This document shows, one piece after another, positions 56,921-59,292 of a DNA stretch of 59,292 nucleotides; position 1 is the first letter of the stretch; every line of letters starts with the position of its first letter. The translations under genes and the position numbers were made by a program. The stretch comes from Xenococcaceae cyanobacterium MO_167.B27. GTDB taxonomy: Bacteria; Cyanobacteriota; Cyanobacteriia; Cyanobacteriales; Xenococcaceae. Where the stretch lies: the NCBI GenBank assembly GCA_030065935.1, contig JASJCP010000021.1, forward strand, positions 1 through 59,292, given 5' to 3'. The notes under the pieces are model-generated. The model had not been told where the DNA came from and ran no database searches. It saw only the letters and a program-made list of their open reading frames with translations.

Positions 56921-57235
56921 GATATTTCTCCTCGGTAAAGTACCGTACTCGAATTACATACACAACTTAACAAGTCTGTCGAGGGAATTTAACGTTTTTT
57001 AATGACGTGGACTGGTGTAAGTTAGACGATGGTACGGTAATTAATCTTGATTTAATTGAAGAATTCGAGTCGTAATAGTTTTTGGTCTTACCTCTCTTTT
57101 GTCACTCTAGGAAAATTTAACGAGTTTGCATTGTTTAAGCCAACGAGAAATTAAGGTTTTAACCTCTGACAGAAGAGAGTTACGCTCTTTACAATTTTCT
57201 GGTAGTCTTCTCCAGAGCGCGCACTCTGAAGCCAA

Positions 57236-57253
57236 GAAGAGCGCGCGCTCTTC
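57236..57253. terminator. 18-bp palindrome GAAGAGCGCGCGCTCTTC
   Basis: A perfect GC-rich palindrome lies about 50 bases past the stop of the 32-residue ORF (which runs on the minus strand), with a similar GAGCGCGC stretch at 57214. It is a candidate terminator or operator. Confidence 0.4.
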
Positions 57254-57305
57254 TCAAGAAAAAGAATAATTTTTTAATCTTTGAATCTCTAGATTCTTAG
57301 TGAAC

Positions 57306-57404
57306 TTATTTTAGGTTCGGTTCATTGGCAAAGTAAGCATAAGTGCCGATAGTAGCAGCTAAAAGCCAGCCTAGAAAGAAAACACTAATTAGTGCAATTA
57401 TCAT
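57306..57404 (-). CDS. 32-residue single-helix membrane micro-protein
   Basis: The ORF starts at ATG 57404, preceded by GAGGAG seven bases away, and encodes a single hydrophobic helix (ALISVFFLGWLLAATIGTYAYF) with a short polar end. The layout is like the small photosynthetic-complex subunits of cyanobacteria, but I do not recognise which one. A decayed copy with the same leader lies 0.5 kb away. The strong ribosome site and the copy make it a real gene. Confidence 0.6.
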   Translation of the reverse strand: MIIALISVFFLGWLLAATIGTYAYFANEPNLK

Positions 57405-58063
57405 GATGTTTCTCCTCAGTAAAATACTGATTGAGGTACCGTCATAATCTAGCAATTGTGTCAAGATTATTTCAGGTTTTTTAATAAAACTGGCAAATTG
57501 TCACATACTGTCATAAATTTCTCATATTTTTGATGGGATTGAGAATTCACTGTTGACTTCTTGTTATTTGGTCGCTCGCTTGTTATCAACAACTTTTTGA
57601 TATTAGATTATTTGTACTGTAACTCGGTTTTTATGAGAAAACACTTTATCATAATTGGGTTTTATGAGTTCGATGTATCAGCAGACTGAGAGCGAGTACT
57701 TTGACCTAGGTTCAAGCACAAAGAGTGTACGCCATAATTGGCTCTAGATGTTGCTTATTGAAGTAAAAATGTAGTGCTAATTATAGTACTTCAGATCTAT
57801 TAAATTGGCGATCTCCAATTGGCCAAAAAGCGATCACTGATAATCTCTCATATTACGAATAGAAGTATTACTGTAAGACAGTGTTTCGTACACATGATCT
57901 TCTAAAAAAGGCGGTCGCCAATATCTAAGGATGCGATCGCTTATTGTTAATATATTACTACTTGAAATAAAACTGGGCTCTCTCGAACCTGTGGTGATAA
58001 GTAAAAATTATACAAATAAGCAAGCTAATAGTTTTTCTCGTAAAGATTCAAATTTAATTTTAA
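57405..58063. other. 659-bp non-coding stretch
   Basis: No gene is seen. It is AT-rich, with GCGATCGC-like and ATTGGCGATC motifs near 57805-57950. Confidence 0.45.
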
Positions 58064-58249
58064 GGTATTAATATTCTTCCGTTTGGAGAATATTTAAGTT
58101 TAATAACAATATTTATAGGAATTTTATTAACTAGTTTATATTTTAAATCAGATCAATATCAACCAACAAGAATTGAATGTAATTCTCGTGGTTATCCTTG
58201 CAAACTTGTACCTATAGAATCTCCTTATCCTTCAGAAAAGCGAAAATAA
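58064..58249 (+). other. open frame without a conventional start
   Basis: From 58064 to the stop at 58247-58249 a frame encodes a hydrophobic helix (LITIFIGILLTSLYF) followed by IECNSRGYPCKLVPIESPYP with two cysteines. There is no ATG, GTG or TTG before the helix; only an ATT at 58067. It could be a small exported protein with a rare start, or a remnant. Confidence 0.3.
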
Positions 58250-58320
58250 ACTATCACAGTTCTTGAATATGGCTTAAGCTCTTAGTGGATTCATTCCAGA
58301 TCAAGTTAAAACCGTGATTA

Positions 58321-58500
58321 TTACTTCTTAACAGGATTATTACCATTTTCGGAATTGTCTTTTTCTTTAGTCAGCCTTTTTACAACCTTGTAACCAGCGA
58401 CTGCTCCAAGAACCATACCAGCTGGTGGAGCAACAAGCCAAACAATATCTTGAGCAACACCAACAAGGGGCAAAACTAGCGAAGCTGTTATGGGGGGCAA
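58321..58500 (-). CDS. small hydrophobic protein (possible)
   Basis: This 59-residue frame from TTG 58500 reads VAQDIVWLVAPPAGMVLGAV then AGYKVVKRLTKEKD, with a helix and a basic-to-polar tail (NSENGNNPVKK). The composition is protein-like. No ribosome site is seen, and an upstream stop (TAG) sits just before, so it may be the tail of a lost gene. Confidence 0.35.
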   Translation of the reverse strand: MPPITASLVLPLVGVAQDIVWLVAPPAGMVLGAVAGYKVVKRLTKEKDNSENGNNPVKK

Positions 58501-58547
58501 TAAGCGCTATCTACGCTTACCCTGTAAGGATTTCAAAATTAGATTTT

Positions 58548-58607
58548 AGCGATCGCGCAGCGCCAGGCTCCGCCTGTCCACGAAGTGCCTCGCTGTGCGA
58601 GATCGCT
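58548..58607. repeat. REP-like palindromic element
   Basis: AGCGATCGCGCAGCG and CGCTGTGCGAGATCGCT are partly complementary across a GC-rich centre (GGCTCCGCC). It is a dispersed palindromic cyanobacterial repeat. Confidence 0.55.
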
Positions 58608-58740
58608 ATATCGGAGTAATTTTTGCAGCCTTTGGGTAGTTACTGCAAAATCAGGAATTTTTCACAAAGTAAGTAAATTGCTGAATAATATATGCTGCAA
58701 GGATTGTAGAGATTTCTACTAATCAATGATTTTTACTATT

Positions 58741-58944
58741 TCAATCACTGAAAGCTGCAAAATTATTTAGATTGCCACTGATAGCAGCTTCGCTAGTTCT
58801 CCCCCTACTCAAAAAAAGACCGAGCTTAGTATCGCTAGTATAAGCGTTAAAAGTTTTCTCGGTTAATTCTGGCTGATTCCAGTAACGAGAAGCAACACTA
58901 TCGCCAGTTACCCAAATTTCTCCTACTTGGCGGAAATATAGGGT
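58741..58944 (-). pseudogene. fatty acyl-AMP ligase/adenylation-domain fragment
   Basis: Minus-strand frame YFRQVGEIWVTGDSVASRYW then NQPELTEKTFNAYTSDTK matches the C-terminal part of FAAL-type acyl-AMP ligases (GEIWVSG...YWNQPEET pattern). The TGD-type continuation is scrambled (LGLFLSRGRTSEAAISG), and a stop follows at 58741. No other part of the enzyme is present. Confidence 0.65.
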
Positions 58945-59012
58945 TCGTGCGACGAGGGGCAGCCTACCTCTGAAAACCTTATTCTACAAAGGATACAGCA
59001 ATTTTATTCTTG
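58941..59012. repeat. ~70-bp repeat, copy 1
   Basis: GGTTCGTGCGACGAGGGGCA...CTGAAAACC...ATACAGC recurs, imperfectly, at 59151-59220. The RND fragment lies between the two copies. Confidence 0.55.
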
Positions 59013-59031
59013 GCTGTTAAGCGATCGCCAT

Positions 59032-59106
59032 ATGTCGTTTCATCTTTCTGCTTGGTCTATTAAAAATCCGATTCCAGTAATTGTAGTGTTTTTAGTTTTT
59101 AGTTAA
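59032..59106 (+). pseudogene. N-terminal fragment of an RND efflux pump gene
   Basis: ATG 59032 encodes 24 residues, beginning MSFHLSAWSIKNPIPVIVVF, the typical first helix of RND (AcrB/HAE1-like) transporters. TAA at 59104-59106 then stops it. It is the tip of a gene that was cut off, bracketed by the two copies of the ~70-bp repeat. Confidence 0.6.
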
Positions 59107-59150
59107 AGCGCAAAAAAGAGAATTCAGACACTATTTAGGCGTAGATCGAA

Positions 59151-59220
59151 GGTTGGTGCGATATGGGGCAACCTGTCGCTGAAACCATTGCTGTACAATC
59201 AATACAGCGATCTGATTTTT
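59151..59220. repeat. ~70-bp repeat, copy 2
   Basis: This copy aligns to 58941-59012 (GGTTGGTGCGATATGGGGCA...CTGAAACCATTGCTG...ATACAGCGAT). It ends in a T-run (59216-59224) that resembles a terminator. Confidence 0.5.
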
Positions 59221-59292
59221 TTTTAATAGCGATTACCAAAATATAAGTTACATAAATGTTTTTAAAAACGCATCCATAGCAAAAAAACATTG

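Noticed and set aside
57960-57995. tRNA-like TTCGA motif on the minus strand
   Set aside because: Neither the T-stem nor an acceptor stem closes around it.
58425-58619. 64-codon frame on the plus strand
   Set aside because: It lies antisense to the 58321-58500 frame and passes through a REP-like palindrome.

Overview
The window is a piece of a cyanobacterial chromosome. The evidence is the moderate-to-low GC content, the many GCGATCGC (HIP1) sites, the NDH-1 genes ndhA-I-G-E, an RpaB-type response regulator, a cytochrome b6f haem-assembly (CCB) protein, a DevBCA-type exporter, DICT-domain and vMAP/AAA proteins, and short tandem repeats typical of filamentous and colonial cyanobacteria. No rRNA, tRNA or CRISPR array was found. 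I cannot place the genus.

Left part (about 3.0-24.3 kb): a plus-strand block of 16 genes that I read as a specialised-metabolite locus with its own aromatic precursor supply. In order it holds an FMO-like flavoprotein, a cytochrome P450 with a degenerate I helix, a second FMO-like flavoprotein (a duplicate of the first that kept its leader), a CYP110-like P450, a DUF98/UbiC-type chorismate lyase, a TauE/SafE permease, DAHP synthase, a SULT-type sulfotransferase, PEP synthase, a truncated DevB with intact DevC and DevA, and aroA, aroC, aroK and aroB. The logic is pyruvate to PEP (PpsA), PEP plus erythrose-4-phosphate to DAHP, then four of the six remaining shikimate steps to chorismate, then 4-hydroxybenzoate plus pyruvate (chorismate lyase). 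Flavoproteins, P450s and the sulfotransferase would then tailor the phenol. The pyruvate released by the lyase is the substrate of the encoded PEP synthase, so carbon could be recycled. The plan resembles known loci in which 4-hydroxybenzoate is halogenated, decarboxylated and oxidatively coupled (bmp loci; ambigols of Fischerella). The sulfotransferase and the nearly complete shikimate set are further elements. Product and halogenation are inference.

The block shows recent rearrangement: a P450 remnant, a duplicated permease 3' end, a shortened devB, and several inverted-repeat elements between genes. A broken vMAP/AAA gene lies to its left.

Middle (24.3-42.7 kb): a pentapeptide-repeat protein, a DICT plus degenerate HD-GYP protein, two methyltransferases, a B12-binding-type radical SAM protein, a MocR regulator divergent from a flavin-pocket/amidotransferase pair, smpB, a holin-like membrane protein whose stop codon lies in a MITE, an Asn-rich membrane-anchored protein, DUF1824, a RibD-like reductase, a Cache/HAMP histidine kinase and a SNF2 helicase.

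Right part (42.7-59.3 kb): ndhA-I-G-E, TPR, DUF790 nuclease, GIY-YIG protein, an unrecognised gene pair, radA, rpaB-like, a CCB-like protein, a TnpB remnant with its right end, and an SDR. The last 2.5 kb is mostly non-coding and holds gene fragments (acyl-AMP ligase, RND efflux), a 32-residue membrane micro-ORF with a decayed copy, and repeats.
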